A stretch of DNA of 64,000 nucleotides from Sipunculus nudus (GCA_026874595.1 CM049309.1:21548033-21612032); one strand, 5' to 3'; positions 1 to 12,870 are shown, numbered from the stretch's first letter. Translations and numbers: made by a program. The notes: generated by a model not told the origin, from the sequence alone.

Positions 1-520
1 GGTAACAGAGACCTAATTTCTAGTTTCCATGTAGACTTTTCATAGGTCTCTGAGTGTATCGAAAATGAAGATTCTAGGTCCAGTCGTTACGATTTGTGCC
101 ACGCTAACAGATGACAGCATCCTTAAAGGTCTCAAAAATAGAGGAAAAAATCGTAAAAAATCGAACAATACAGGTGGCTCCACCAGTCTGCAGGAACTGA
201 TGGAACAACTCATGATCAATATGCATGCCAAAAATCATGACCATCAGTGATGTAGTTATTGAGATATAGAAGTTTTTGTATGAAATTTTTGACTATTCTG
301 GGGGGTATTTGGGGCCCCATAGCTCAAAGGATATGAGTAACAGAGACCTCATTTCTGGTTTCCAAGGAGATTTTTTATGGACCTCTCAGAATCCCAAGTA
401 ACAAGGTTCTAGGTCCAGCGGTTACGATTTGTGCCTGGTTAACGGACGGACAGACGGACAGACAGACGGACGACGGACAAAGAGTGATCGCTATAGCTCA
501 GATGACTTTCATTCAGCTGA
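1..520. repeat. Degenerate dispersed repeat with internal direct duplication
   Basis: Two direct copies of a ~110-bp unit begin near 2 and 333; both start GTAACAGAGACCT and reach GTTACGATTTGTGCC. The second runs into a GGACGGACAGAC-type tract and then CTATAGCTCAGATGAC. The same arrangement in reverse complement lies at 22955-23165, so this is a dispersed family. No protein-coding signal is seen; the family was not recognised. Confidence 0.6.
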
Positions 521-599
521 GCTAAAAACCAACACTAGATCCTACTATACCAAGAAATTATCGACCTATTACAATCTCATGTACGATATAAAAAATAAT

Positions 600-2030
600 G
601 GAATAATATATACTGGATGTATCTGGATTCCACGAATTTAGTGATTTGCAATTTGGATTCGTTGCAGGGAGAGGTACGAATATGGCCTCCTCCCTAGCTA
701 ATGATGTCATAAAGAATTGTTCCAAGCGTGGTTCTCCCGTCTATACATGTTCATTAGATGCAGAGGGTGCGTTTGATGCTGTATCACATGCTATTTTGTT
801 TAAGAAAGCTATAATGTTATACCTGATCACTGCTGGGTACTGATTGTGAACTGGTATAAATCAATAACAGTTCAAATTAAATGGGGTTCACAGCTGAGTG
901 AGGCAATAAAAATTACCAAGGGCACACGTCAGGGAGGACTAACCTCCCCTTTTCTCTTTAATTTATTCTATCAACATTTGATCAACGCATTATCGAATTT
1001 TACAGGTGGCATAAAGATTAATTATGTATCTTACAATGTATTTTGTTATGCTGACGATCTCATGTTAGCAAGTTTGACTGCCTCTGGTTTACAAAAGATG
1101 ATTGATTTAGCTGATGCGTATATAACACAACATGGTCTTAGGTTTAATCCACAGAAAACTGAGTTTGTCGTTTTTGGGCAGTGTACACTAGAACCTCACC
1201 CTGAATGGCGACTTGATGGCGTTAAGCTGAAGGAATGCAAAAGTGTGAGATATCTTGGTGTTACTTTGTCAAATTCTAATCCTAAGGAGCATATCGATGA
1301 CCGCATAAATGCATGCAGGAGGGCATTTTATTCTCTTCAAGGAGCTGGTTTCTCAAATTTTGTAAGCGATGTTGAGTCTTTATCATATGTGTGGAAAACA
1401 GCTATTAGGCCTGTGCTGACATATGGCACCAGTGCCATATATGTTAGTACACAATCTTTAACAAAAATGGAAAAGTTACAGTCACAACTACTAAAGGTCG
1501 GTATTGGTTTACATAAATATTGCAAAAGTTCTCCCATTTTTGAAAGCACTGAATGTATGTAGGATACAAAAAACAGTTGAATTGAATGGTCTTGATTTAA
1601 CATGCGCCATCTTTAGTAATAACTCTCGCGCCAGGCCTTTTCATACATATTTACTGAATATGCATGCTTGTGGCAAACTGAGTGGTCATTCTGATCTCAT
1701 TGCAAGATCAAAAGAAACGTGTTTGAAATATGGTATATGTTTTCTCAAATATATTTTTGATAAGGAGTACAAGCAAAGGGTAAAAAAGGAATTGAAATAT
1801 GATGTCAATGATGGAATGTCAGATACCGTTCGGCAGTTAATTGTCAGCCTTATAATAAATATATCTTAAACATGCTTCTGACACCATTTTAATATATTGA
1901 TTTTATGTATAATACGGTGTCTTATCTGTGGTTTTACTGTTCTTATTACTTTATATTTAATTGTTTTATGGTCATGTACTCTTCTTCTGAAGGCTTAATA
2001 AACTATTATAAACAATTATATTCGGACCTA
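600..2030 (+). mobile_element. 5'-truncated CR1-like LINE fragment
   Basis: The interval encodes a broken non-LTR reverse transcriptase followed by a short 3' UTR. The UTR has a polyadenylation-like GGCTTAATAAACTATTATA near 1990-2010 and then AT-rich sequence, as at CR1/L2-type 3' ends. The endonuclease and the N-terminal part of the polymerase are missing, which is the usual result of 5' truncation at insertion. The left boundary is uncertain because the first recognisable codons are near 622. Confidence 0.8.
622..1869 (+). pseudogene. LINE reverse transcriptase remnant (frameshifted)
   Basis: Conserved RT blocks appear in order across three frames: DLQFGFVAGRGTN near 640, SLDAEGAFDAVSH near 755, GTRQGGLTSPFLFN (RT block B) near 925, the catalytic CYADDLMLAS near 1045, the GLRFNPQKTEFVVFG region near 1138 and VRYLGVTLS near 1245. 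The frame shifts near 840 and again near 1550, so no intact polymerase can be made. In an intact element this protein would perform target-primed reverse transcription in the nucleus. A CR1/L2-like clade is inferred from motif wording; Jockey is the alternative. Confidence 0.85.
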
Positions 2031-2920
2031 TGTAAGTAAAAGCTTATAAGTAAACTAAATGAGTATTTTATTTCATTCCATAACCTCTATTTCCCATTTT
2101 AAGTCATGTTCAACTTATTATTGGTAACGACTGACTGCCATAGCCGTTTATGAAGAAAATTCTGATTATCTGGTGACAAAAATATCACATCCAGATTATA
2201 CTTCTCCAATACTGCATGGACATAAATCTACGACAACACCAATGCTTCTCGTGCGTAATGAAAAACTCATTGGTTTTCTTTTTGCAATGTGATAAGATAA
2301 TTCATGCATGCTGCAGATGATATGAAGAAACAATAATTTCTTTCTCTTAATGAATGCACTTATCCAGGGAACCCCTAGCGATGGGAGAGCAATGTCGGTA
2401 TTGGTGATTATGTGAAGCTCCTGCATATGTTTAATTGAGAATCTTCATGTGCATTAATTCCAAAGACAGTAAATTTTCTTGTGATATTGCATCAGAGTTC
2501 ATACCCGAATAACACCCTCGGAAAAACAACTTTTTTTGTAAACATTAAATGAGGTACGTGGTTTAAGGGCTAGTGGCAATTTTGCAACGCGTCCTTTGCG
2601 ATATGCCTCGCCCTTTTTGGCCTGAAAAAGAAAGCGTCGCCTCAATCTGCAAGTCCAGGTGCTTAAGGTGTCTAATTTGTCCAAATGTTATGTTATATAA
2701 TACCCATCGACGGTTCTTGTGAAATGTTTTAAACGCATTTTGAGATTCGCTAAAACGAGTGCTATTTTTTTATTAGGCCTAAAACTGAAACGCCACCTTC
2801 GGGAATACATGTAACAAATGTTAAGTATTTTCTGTAGACCATACGGGACCACGGCATAAAGACAACGTCATCTTCTTGTGAAGGTAACCGAACATAGGTT
2901 TCTCCTACTTTGGTTCCGTA
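2031..2920. other. No gene seen
   Basis: AT-rich non-coding sequence. Short open frames on the minus strand (2196-2426, 2499-2684) have no recognisable domain and no supporting splice signals. Confidence 0.5.
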
Positions 2921-3283
2921 CAGGGGCGACAATATAGGGGGGGGGGGATGGGGGTACCCCCCCACTTTTTGGCAAGGGGGGATGGCCAATGTAGTCATCC
3001 CCCCACTTTTCAGAGAATAATATTATAATATTGCAAATGAAATATATTAATAAATAGAATTAAAGACTTTGGGTCAATTTACTAAAAAATGTAATTTCTC
3101 AACCTTGCTTTGAATTACAAAAACTTATTTTCTATTACAATATTATAATTACTTGAAATATGATTAACTATATATATATAGTTGAATATGTTACTCAGAG
3201 ACGCTGAAAAAGGTATAAGTGTGTGTGTATATATAAATATATAAAGTCATCCCCCCACCCTGGAAGAAAAATTGACGCCACTG
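2921..3283 (+). mobile_element. hAT-type MITE, copy 1
   Basis: The element starts CAGGGGCGACAATATAG and ends TTGACGCCACTG, giving imperfect terminal inverted repeats of the form CAGKGGCGWCAAT. It is flanked by GTTCCGTA on the left and GTTCCGTG on the right, an 8-bp target-site duplication with one mismatch, the length expected for hAT transposases. It encodes no transposase and so is non-autonomous. A longer copy in opposite orientation lies at 48638-49155; related sequence lies inside the inverted repeat at 52.1-54.2 kb. Confidence 0.8.
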
Positions 3284-3609
3284 GTTCCGTGCATACATTG
3301 TCGAAGTTGGATCAAAAGATAGTTAAGCCTTTAAACTCCCAAAGCGCCCTCTATCGTCCGCGGGATGTTACACCGGTAGATTTCAGTTCCGCATCCAAAC
3401 GCCTTTCGAAGGTCATTTTACATATCCTTAATTGGTCTAAATTGATGGGTTGAAATATTTACTGTCACCCATCATGTTTGTACTGAAATGCTACGAAAGT
3501 AAAACCAGACACTTGCGCTTAATCCCTCAGAATACGGTAATTGTAGGCAATCCACGTGACAAAATCAAGTTCAATCTATTTACTCCCGTTAAATAGTGCC
3601 ATAATCTAT

Positions 3610-4580
3610 CTAATACTTATAAAAGGAATTCGGTTCATGTTTGTTCGCAATGTTCTCTAAAACCGCGTGGTGTACAATATTGTGTCATACATCATTTTAA
3701 AGGTTATTATACCCGCAGTGACTTAGGCGATATGAAAATAAATAATTTTTAATATACATATAATTTTGAGTGATTTTTCCGTTTTTTTTTACCGAGCACA
3801 GCCGAACTGCCTTCGGCAAACACCGGAATGCGTGCATCGTGGTCACTTCACCTCTAACACTAAGGACTATTGTTCATATGAATAACGCTTGCTTTCAATG
3901 CGGGATTTGACCCACGTGGGTAGTCAGTAAAAGAGAAAAACACATGTTTCTCGCTTTATAAAATGGAGAGTTCAACCCAGGAGGATTAATGACAAAACCT
4001 AATTCAAGGTCCCAATTTCAGTGACAGGCGGGGTGGTGGCGGGGGTTTCACGCCTATAAATTTATCTGATACGATGAAGAAAAGGTTGCGGTGGCTGAAA
4101 ATGGGATACGGACCCACTGCATTGAGTCCCGCTCGGTCCGCTTCTGCTACTTACGATGTATGCATATTTCTGTTTCCTTCTTCAGGAACAGTTTCCTTGC
4201 AACGTACATTTAATAAATCATTCATGTGTTCCTCACATCAACCTATTCTTAATACGTCCAACAATAGAAACCAGTCAAATATCAACGAAACACTGTATGC
4301 CCCCGCGTCTCATTCCGGTTGGCAATTTAAACCATCACTGAACCCTTCAAGGTAAACATATCGGGGTATGATTTATGCTACGAGCACAGCGCCACAAAAT
4401 AATAGTAAAAAAAAAAATATTTGTACATATCGTATTCCGAGAGTACCCCACTAAAAATCTATATTTTCTTTTAACTTTCACGATAAAAAATGAGCCAACA
4501 ATCACTATCTCAGTAAATATATCTCCTAAACCCCGGTAAAAAGCCCGATATACCGGGTTTATCAGCTAGTAATATATAAT
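3610..4580 (+). repeat. Dispersed ~950-bp repeat, copy A
   Basis: The sequence from AAAGGAATTCGGT through to TATACCGGGTTTA aligns by eye along its length with 55476-56440 in the same orientation. Shared landmarks include TTTGTTCGCAATGTTCTCT, AGCCGAACTGCCTTCGGCAA, TCCGCTTCTGCTACT and the CCCCCGCGTC...CATTCCGGTT region. Divergence is substantial. Neither copy has an obvious long open frame. Family not recognised. Confidence 0.7.
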
Positions 4581-6844
4581 CCGTTTTTTATTGGTTTAAC
4601 ATTAAGCCACTCGTGACAAATGATGCAGTCTGCGGCCTCGGTGAGTCTAACTGACCCCACGCAGTTAGTGGAAATTAAAGTTCCGTTTGTTTACCTGTAT
4701 TTACCTGAGCTATAAACAAAACATGAACATGTCTCAGCCGGGGTTTGTTGAGATCTTCAAACCCATTATTCCGTCGGCATGTTTAAATAAAATATAGAGA
4801 TACATGTGGACAAAGACTTTTTTCATGACACTCTCATGCAACGTTGCAATGTAATATAAATTGGAAGGATACAGCCAACGTTCAATCACACAGAAAATAT
4901 CCAGATCATAGTTTCAAGTTAGCGAGATATGTATCATGTACCAGACATAACCCCAAGAATTTTGTAACTTCCAATGTTTTAATGTCTGAATTAAACAATG
5001 TGACATACAGTTAAAGTAGACAACTAAATAATTATCCAGATAAAGGTTTTCCTGCAATCTGTTACTTTACTTATTGAAAAAAACAGAGTGTATACATCAA
5101 TTTCTCTGTCCCACCGGCGGCCATTTCCTGGCATAGACACCATCCGGTCAGAAATCTCCTCTCTCAATCCTGTAGAGATCGTCACACCAAGCGCCCTACT
5201 GTTTCTGTTAAGTAAACATTACAATTTCATGGATTGACACATTACGCTCAGCAAAAAAAAATGTTAAGCCGACCTTCTGTAATGTCAAGGGGCAGCTTCC
5301 CTACATAACTGACCTCCTGTTACTGACTGGTGAACCGGGCACGATCGCTGGCGAAAACATAAATGTAGAACGAACGCCACTTGCGTTTTCCGTTTTCTTT
5401 TATCTTACAACCGGTGTTTCACAACCATGAACGTTCTACACCATGTTTAGAATCTGCCGCGCATGCGCATAATCGATTACAGACAAGCGTCCTTGTTATG
5501 GTAAAAAGACATACATGGACCGACCGTGTTTACTGACACGCAAAACCATAATAAGGTGTGGAGTGGCTGAAAGAAGGCACCTAGACCATGTGCTGGGATG
5601 GTTTTGCTGGAGAGAAATTTGTTTAAAGCAAAACTGAACTGATAGTGTGGAAGAATAGGCGTAATATTGCTCCTGGTGATGTCCCTTCAATTAATCTTAA
5701 TGAATCTGTATGAAAGTGGGCCATATTTCAAAGTGATTAAACCTCAGAGCTGATACATGGATATTTTTTTTTTAAATATTGTAGGAAGAATGTAAGGCCA
5801 CTTAATACACATAACAAAAGTCCCCGGATCCCTCCCCTCCATATATGGTGGAAAAGTCCGCAAAAATCCCTGCAAGGGATCAAGACTTTTGGTCTCGAAG
5901 TAGGGTCGCTCACAAGGATCGAGTTCGGTTCTCGAATGGCATGGCTGGGTCTCCGCTGCTGGGATCGGTGGAGGGAATGCGGGTTGCTTCTGGCTTCGTG
6001 GCTGTGGATGCTGTAGCTTTCTAACAAGGACAACGGCCCAGGAGAGACGATGGCGCACTCTACGGCTCCCTGCTTGGCTTGGCGTGGCACTGCGGCTGTT
6101 GGCTCAGAGAACATGCTTAAGGAGCGCACAGGGCTGAGGTCTTGACCGCAGCAACCTGTAGCTGCTCGATGAGCGTATACTTCTTGGCTTGGATCATGCA
6201 ACTCGCCTTGCAAGTTTACACTGGCTTTGTTACTAAAAGATAGCGCTACCATAAATCCGCCATTAATTTTCTTATTGATTTAAATTTCGCAAGGGGAAAC
6301 GTAGAAAATTCTGCCCCTTAGGACATACACTTTAAGACAAAAATTGGCGTTTCACGCAAAAAATTGGAGGTTTCCAATATATTATTAGAATCGGCCCAAC
6401 CTCTTATAAGACAGAAATATTATTATAGCTGTTAAACTGCTCTATGGTTGGCTCATTTTGAGTAAATAGAAATGTAGGTTTAGTGTATTTAATAATCTGA
6501 TATTTCCGACGATGCCTGTCTCATCTGACTTTGCAATTCATCTGGTGCAACATAGAGGAATATATACTCGTTTAAAGGGTTTAGTATGTGATCCATCATA
6601 AGTTTCCATATCAGTACCTAAAACAAAGAGTTTGCATCTCGCATGTACATTGTAAGAATATATGGTGTTGCCCATTCTAACTGTGTGTGTATCTCAACAG
6701 CACAAGGTATGAAATATGATTAACCATGTATAAAGCTGTGGCAAGCTGTGCCATGAAGGTTCAGTCTCCGTGTGTATCATAGCATCTTAAGACAGGACGT
6801 AGCATGTATATAAAGCTGTGTGGGGTGGCCAACACAACCATATA
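4581..6844. other. No supported gene
   Basis: Non-coding by inspection. A minus-strand open frame of ~171 codons at 5737-6252 has no recognisable domain, no heptad or transmembrane pattern and no flanking splice sites, so it is not called. A 23-bp-like or TE terminal structure was not seen. Confidence 0.4.
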
Positions 6845-7905
6845 CAGTAGAACGCCTCAATAACGGTCAATACGTGTATACGGTCAGATTTTCCGGTCCC
6901 GAATTTTCGACCGTTATATTTCATAATCATTTTGTTGTCAATTACGGTCACTCCTCTATTCCGTATTACGGCCAGGTCTCTCGGTCCCGCAGGCCGGGAA
7001 ACGCCTCAATTACGGTCAGGGCCAGTGACTCTGTGACATGGGCTCAACAAATCCAGCGGCCGCTTCTGACCTCAATATCATTACACAAGTGTCCACTCTC
7101 ACATATTCCTGTCTGTTAATGAGTGCTTAGATAAAAGTAAAAACCAATCGACCGTGACTGAGTTGTTTGACACGTAGCCAGCGTCATACTACCCCACTCA
7201 GCCTCATTAGTATGCATAATAGTAAGGCATATGTTCCCACCTGCGTGTATGTTTGGGAATCAGTCGTGCGAGCCGGATCTTAATCAGGTTGTTTGTCATT
7301 TAATTGACGAATGACAACCAGAGGGTCCCGATGATTTGTCATCAGAAAAACGTTAGGCAAACTGTGGATCTTTAAGCTTTCTTTAATGTCCTCGTGAACA
7401 CGTACATAAAACGAAAACAGTGCGGCAAACATCGCACTGTTTACACATACATGAATAATTATGAATGCAAAATAAGCATTGTTACATGTATAAAATGTTA
7501 CGCATACTCTGTCCCAATCACTTGACCATTTTGGCGACCAAGAAAAGACATGAACTTGCTCTCAAAGAAAAGGTAGATCTGATCAGGAAGAGTGAGGGAA
7601 AAGCAACCGACAGCTAACAGAAATCTATAGTGTCGGCCGAACTCAAGTTCAAAACATATTTGTATATATTGTTGGTAATTGTTAAAAATAGGGTTAACGT
7701 ATTTGTAAATATTTCATTTTTTATTGATAATAGTAATTATACTAATACTCCGTATATACGTTTATTTTGTTGATTGTAATCAAGATTTGAACTTGGTTTC
7801 GTGTTACATTTTAACCCCCTTTCTTGGTCCTGTATAACGGCCACTCCTGTATTAAGGCCACTATCATCCAGTCCCGACGGTGACCGTAACAGAGGCGTTC
7901 TACTG
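6845..7905 (+). mobile_element. pogo/Tigger-type DNA transposon, decayed
   Basis: Terminal inverted repeats read CAGTAGAACGCCTC at the left and GAGGCGTTCTACTG at the right; homology continues ~25 bp inward with three mismatches. Both ends abut TA (6843-6844 and 7906-7907), the Tc1/mariner target site. At 7528-7614 the plus strand reads KKRHELALKEKVDLIRKSEG, the start of a CENP-B/Psq-type helix-turn-helix as found at the N-terminus of pogo transposases, then a stop at 7615. No DDE catalytic domain remains in 1,061 bp, so this is a non-autonomous internal-deletion derivative. Confidence 0.85.
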
Positions 7906-7984
7906 TATATGGATGGTCTATGGTATACATGTATATCTGTTTACAACTGACAGGAATCTCGGTGTGTATCACAGACACGCTATC

Positions 7985-8003
7985 TCTCTCCCTCCCTCTC
8001 TCC

Positions 8004-8066
<63 letters not shown>
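7985..8066. repeat. (TC)n / (TA)n microsatellite
   Basis: A pyrimidine CTCTCC tract followed by about 26 TA dinucleotides. Open frames of Tyr-Ile repeats here are repeat artefacts. Confidence 0.95.
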
Positions 8067-8067
<1 letters not shown>

Positions 8068-8576
8068 GCAATCATATTTCTCAATAATCAATGCATGGAC
8101 TATAAATTCCCCGGAATTGTTATGCAAATAGAATTCAGAATATAAAATACAAATGTGTATCAGACAATCTTTCATTGCATCTCGAAACAATTTTAAACCC
8201 GTAAACCTCAAGCAATACGAACGCCGATGAAACTATAAAAAACAGTCCTGATTATAACCGGCTACCATTTGAATAATAATATCCATTTTATACACGGCAA
8301 TGACCTAAAACAAGCGGTCGCCTGTACCGCGGTCGTATTTACAGGGGTGGTCGCCATGCAGATGGAGTTTCCATGTAAATATATATAGAGATAAACGAAA
8401 TTCGTTACATTTAAATAACAAGCATTTATATTGTTCAGCATGTAGATATAGGTATGTAACAATCCGTTTCAGAGAAATATTTGGCATATCAGTACAGGCA
8501 TGTTTCTTTTTAAATTTCGATTCATGTGCGACGAAGTTCTTGTTAAAACTTTGAGGGTAGAACTGACATAGCTGAG

Positions 8577-8656
8577 TTCTCATTAAAGCTTTTGGGGCGG
8601 AACCGCCAGACTTCAGTTCTCATTAAAGCTTCGGCGGCGGAGCCGTAGCCCGTTTT
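8577..8656. repeat. 40-bp tandem duplication over a stop codon
   Basis: TTCTCATTAAAGCTT occurs at 8577 and again at 8617, with similar GC-rich sequence after each. On the minus strand the upstream unit (8617-8656) supplies the last codons and stop of the fibrinogen-related gene; the other unit lies just 3' of it in the UTR. Confidence 0.75.
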
Positions 8657-11600
8657 TCAACCGTCCCGACAGGTCTGGTTTTAATGACGATTTTACGTAA
8701 TGGCTGTCCAAGCCTCCACGACATGCAGCTCTCGTCTGTCAGGTTCCCGTACAGTCCGGTAGGGTTCGCCCCTTGGCTACTGGGCGAGTGCCACCATCCG
8801 CTTAACATCTTTGTCACATGTTCTCTCCCGGCGGCATCTGGTCTGTCAATGGTACTGAATTCCTCGTCGTCGTAGATTGACATTTCATCTGAGGGAATAC
8901 TACCAGAGAAACCAGACAGGTGCAAGGTATAGCCAGAGTCCTCGTCGCCAACACTGAACTCGGAATAGAGTGTGTCACCGTAATGACGGTTGAAGAAATC
9001 CATCACTTCCACCTTCAGTTGGTGTTTCCCCTTACCAGTCAGCCAGTGAAGCTTATCGTTACCGAGCCAGAATTCACCTTCTAACGACCCAAAGCCTTGC
9101 TTGTAATTATCCCATGTCCTGAGAAAGTTGGTTTCACCGTTGTATCTCCGCATTAACACAGTCCATCCCCCGTCCTTCACATCACAAAGGACTTTAAACG
9201 GCTCGCCGGCACCGTCCGGATTAACGGTGTAAATACCGTTGATCTTTAACCCTCTCTTGTATAAGAGATCACAACCTGTAACACGGGAAACAATAATTTA
9301 TCACAATTATATTTATAATATTTAGTTAAAATATTGTCTTTTACTTTCGCATTAAAACATGAAATGTTAATTCATCAAATTCATACAGTGGAACCCTGCC
9401 TTGCGACCACCCAACAATTACGACCTCTTTGCTTGGTCCCAAATTTTTTTTTAGTTTATTTATGTTTCTCAATTACTCGAATTATGACCACCCCTGAATT
9501 CAGAATAACGACCAGATTTCCTGGCCCCTGCGCTAATGCGACCCCGCTAATGCGACCAAGGCCGAGAAGTACTGAAACAACCTTTGTCATGAGTCAATGG
9601 CTGCGCCTTGTCACAGGCGCCTCAACGAAAGATCAAACGGGTGACAAGGTTTCTCAACCAGAGTGTTAATTCGGTTTCGCAATTCTTCCTGACTCGTTGT
9701 CTGCGTTGAGACTCGTTGTGGCGTAGGTTATAGATCAAAGAGGGTAACCATCGGCCTGATTACTGGTCGGTTCTGGGGTCTTGGGCTATCGATGCTAATT
9801 TCCCCTCAGTGATCACCTGTATAACAGTTACCCTAAGTGCGGGAGTGACAGCTTAATATTTCAACTTACACATACTGTTCGATCATCATTGGTCAAATTA
9901 ACGACATAGTTAATCCTAAATGTGTTCATGCCTTACTCACACTGAGTATTAAGCAGTCAGTTAAATGTATAAATAAAGCTTGCATGGGGGCATATCCAAC
10001 ACATTGTCTTGTCCTATCAGACAGATCGCTCTCAGTTTATTTCTCTACTGGTGCAGTTTGCATTTAAATTGCTTGCTGTTGTGCGACCATGCCTCTATGG
10101 AGCTCTCCTTGAAGGAGAGAATGACGTTAATCAAGGCGGCAACACCAGGACGCAGTCAGCACCAACTGGCTCAGAAGTTAAGCGTCGGTAAAACTCAAGT
10201 GCACCCTATATATACTCAAGGGGAAGGCTAGATATATGACAGCCACGAAATATGTTCAATATGTATTCAGTAGGTTGTCTTCGTATTGCATCTAGTGTAA
10301 TTATGTGTTAATCATCAGTCACTACGTATGTGTACATGTATATTAATTTTTATCATGAATAAATATAAAAAATAATTATGTTTTCTTTTCAGCTTCACAC
10401 AAAGCATTCATAATAAGGGCCAGTAAGTTAAATATTTTGTTATAATTCACATTAAAGATAAGAAATTTAATACACATTAGGCATCAGCGTGTTATATGCG
10501 ACCAAGGTAAGATTTTCACAAATACGACCACCCCCTAATTACGACCACTTTACTCAGTCCCAGGGTGGTCGTAATTGTGGGGTTCCACTGTATTTATAAC
10601 ATTAATTTACAAACTATTTTTTGACAACATCCCATCGATAACTTTCTACATATATTACGTAAACGATAATAAAGTTTACCCGATTTTTTTTATTTTTTTT
10701 TAAATAAAATTAGTCAACTATTGAGATGTGCCTTGTTCCTCCTCGGTCCATCCGTTTACAATTAAGGCTCTAGTCGTTAAAATTAAATTTAGGAATTTCA
10801 AACTTAAAATCAAGGAAGTCCCTGAGCAAATCTTCTTGTTAATTTGCAACTGATTATGCAAAAATGAGGTTACTATGGTCACACTCTCGTGTGAGCATAC
10901 TGAAGATCTATATTTCTTGAGATTCACGGTTGCTGAACAAATATTTTATTCATAAAATTACAATGTACCTTTAAGACTGCCAACATACAAAGTTTGAACA
11001 AAATCGACTCATATCGTTTTTTTTTAAGATATGAAATTGTAAAAAATTGCTCAAATTTGTTCTCCAAATCTTAAAAAAAAATTGTGTTCTGATTCATATA
11101 TTATCACCCCACTTGTTTTGGTAAGGACATTTTAAATTCTGCTGAGCGTCATAACTCGCGGGCCACTCGTCTTATTTTATATAAAAGGAGAGAAGGAATG
11201 ACAACTCTTTAGAAATGAGTAATGACTTTAAAAACCTTAAGGAAATAATTCATTTGGTTAACTGATGCAAAGTTACGTAGAATATGATGTAACAAGTACT
11301 GGGGTTTTACCTTTGATAGATTTCTCTTTCGGTTTGCTTTCCATTACTTTCACGGCTTCGTCGAGCCGTTTGTTTGCAGCGTTCAGAGAATTAACGAGCG
11401 TGGCAAGGTCTTTAAGGTGGGCGTCATTTCTAGTCGCCACCAGTTGGATCTTTGCAGAGGTGTTCCTAGCAAGAGCATCATCATCAAGTTCCCTCACGAT
11501 CTCCTTGATTCGCTCAGCCGCACCGCTGACACGAGGCCTGGCTACAACCTTCAAGCTCTCCTCAGTTTTGGATTTTAAACTTTCAAGTTTTTTAGACAAA

Positions 11601-11782
11601 TCGTCAGCAGCCGTTGTGTCGTTTCCAGTTCCTTTAGTGATGTTGGCACATTCTCTGTACAACTGTTTGATTTGAAACGTCATTGGGAAATTTCCAAGAA
11701 AATTATTTCTCCCAGATCTGGCCTCTGTTCCCTCTTCATTGACCAAGATAAAGGTACAAACGACAAACAGAAACCTCCACAT
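8623..11782 (-). CDS. Secreted fibrinogen-related protein (FReP), two exons
   Basis: Exons 11782-11311 and 9275-8623 join at ATCAAAG|GTAAAA and TTACAG|GTTGT, keeping frame (phase 1), for a 374-aa protein. The start is the ATG of MWRFLFVVCTFILV, a secretory signal peptide. Residues ~60-150 are charged and helical, probably a coiled coil for oligomerisation. Residues ~159-365 are a fibrinogen C-terminal domain: CDLLYKRGLKINGIYTVNPD, GGWTVLMRRYNGETNF, W..Y..GFGSLEGEFWLG, FSTIDR, SGWWH. Known family role: carbohydrate or microbe binding in mollusc haemolymph. Oddities: the usual second disulphide around GGWW (CA...GGWWY..C) is absent and the calcium loop is weak, so ligand binding may differ. A pogo-like element fills more than half of the 2,035-bp intron. 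An angiopoietin- or ficolin-like label would be less precise. Confidence 0.9.
9386..10590 (+). mobile_element. pogo/Tigger-type DNA transposon in the FReP intron
   Basis: Left end CAGTGGAACCCTGCCTTGCG and right end GGGGTTCCACTG are inverted repeats, with TA at 9384-9385 and 10591-10592. Subterminal ACGACC motifs repeat near both ends, as in Tigger-like elements. At 10099-10210 the plus strand encodes MELSLKERMTLIKAATPG followed by SQHQLAQKLSVGKTQV, a good CENP-B-type helix-turn-helix, then a stop. The catalytic DDE domain is absent, so it cannot move by itself. It lies antisense to the host gene and within the intron. Confidence 0.88.
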
Positions 11783-12818
11783 GGTGTGATACCAGCTGTC
11801 GTCTGCAAATGATGGTTTTCAGGAAGATGTGATGAACAGCTTAGAGATACCCTCATAAATATGTCTGTATGTATCGTCCAGCTTATCCAAGGGTTAGCAA
11901 CATTAGTCAGTGGCTGAAGTTAACGTGCTTACTTTGCTTGTGCAAGCACTAATCCAACAAAACTGCAAGTAGGACTCGTGAATAAAAAGATCGTTGTGGG
12001 TTTACGAAAGTTCTGCGGCATGGAGTTAAAACCAGCTATCTTGTACACAACATGGCATCTCAGATCCGGGTTTGAGGCTTATCAGCATAAGGCTGGTCAT
12101 GTAACAGTAATATAAACCACAAGAAATTTAAGATAGGACTGGTAAAAACCGACACATCTCATGTGCTCTCTCTTCTGTTCCGCTGTATCCGTGTTTTGCA
12201 GTTGTGGTTATCTTCTAAGTATCGTATGACTGGGACATGAACACACGTGACTAAGGGTCTGTTCAGGAGGATTACAGTTACAAAACGTGAAAACCCCACA
12301 AGTGTTTGTGTTTTACTTTTACACTGATATGTCCTTTAAAGAAATTTTCATGTTGGCGAATAATTATAAACATTTTATTTTTAGTATGCTGTAATTGCAG
12401 TGAGATACAATGCCGTATATAAGCAGTAGTTTTAAACATCGGATGTTACAGAGAATGTATCTGGATGTCAGAGTGACAGTAGGAGTCCAATAAGCACTGA
12501 CAATCTGGACGCATTTTTTTCGGTGATTTTGACAAGGCATCGCCGCTCAAAGTATCGTGTCGCTTTGAATTGACAGGACCATTCGTTAAGTGTATTTGCT
12601 TACACATCATGTGCGAAAAAATCCTTCATATAACACTCAATATTGATGGATGTTCCAAGAATCTCTAACCACATACAAGCACATCTCGGGGGGTGGGGGG
12701 GGGGGGGAATTTTATGCGAGCGGAAGTTAAAATTTAGTGTATGCGCATTCTTTAATTAAAAGACCCATTGGTGCGCAGTCACTAGCCATAGAATCCTTAT
12801 ATACCGGTAGCTATATAG

Positions 12819-12870
<52 letters not shown>

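Noticed and set aside
5737-6252. 171-codon minus-strand gene
   Set aside because: No recognisable domain, overlapping open frame in another phase, no splice or promoter signals.
8005-8211. Tyr-Ile repeat proteins on both strands
   Set aside because: Translation of the (TA)n microsatellite.
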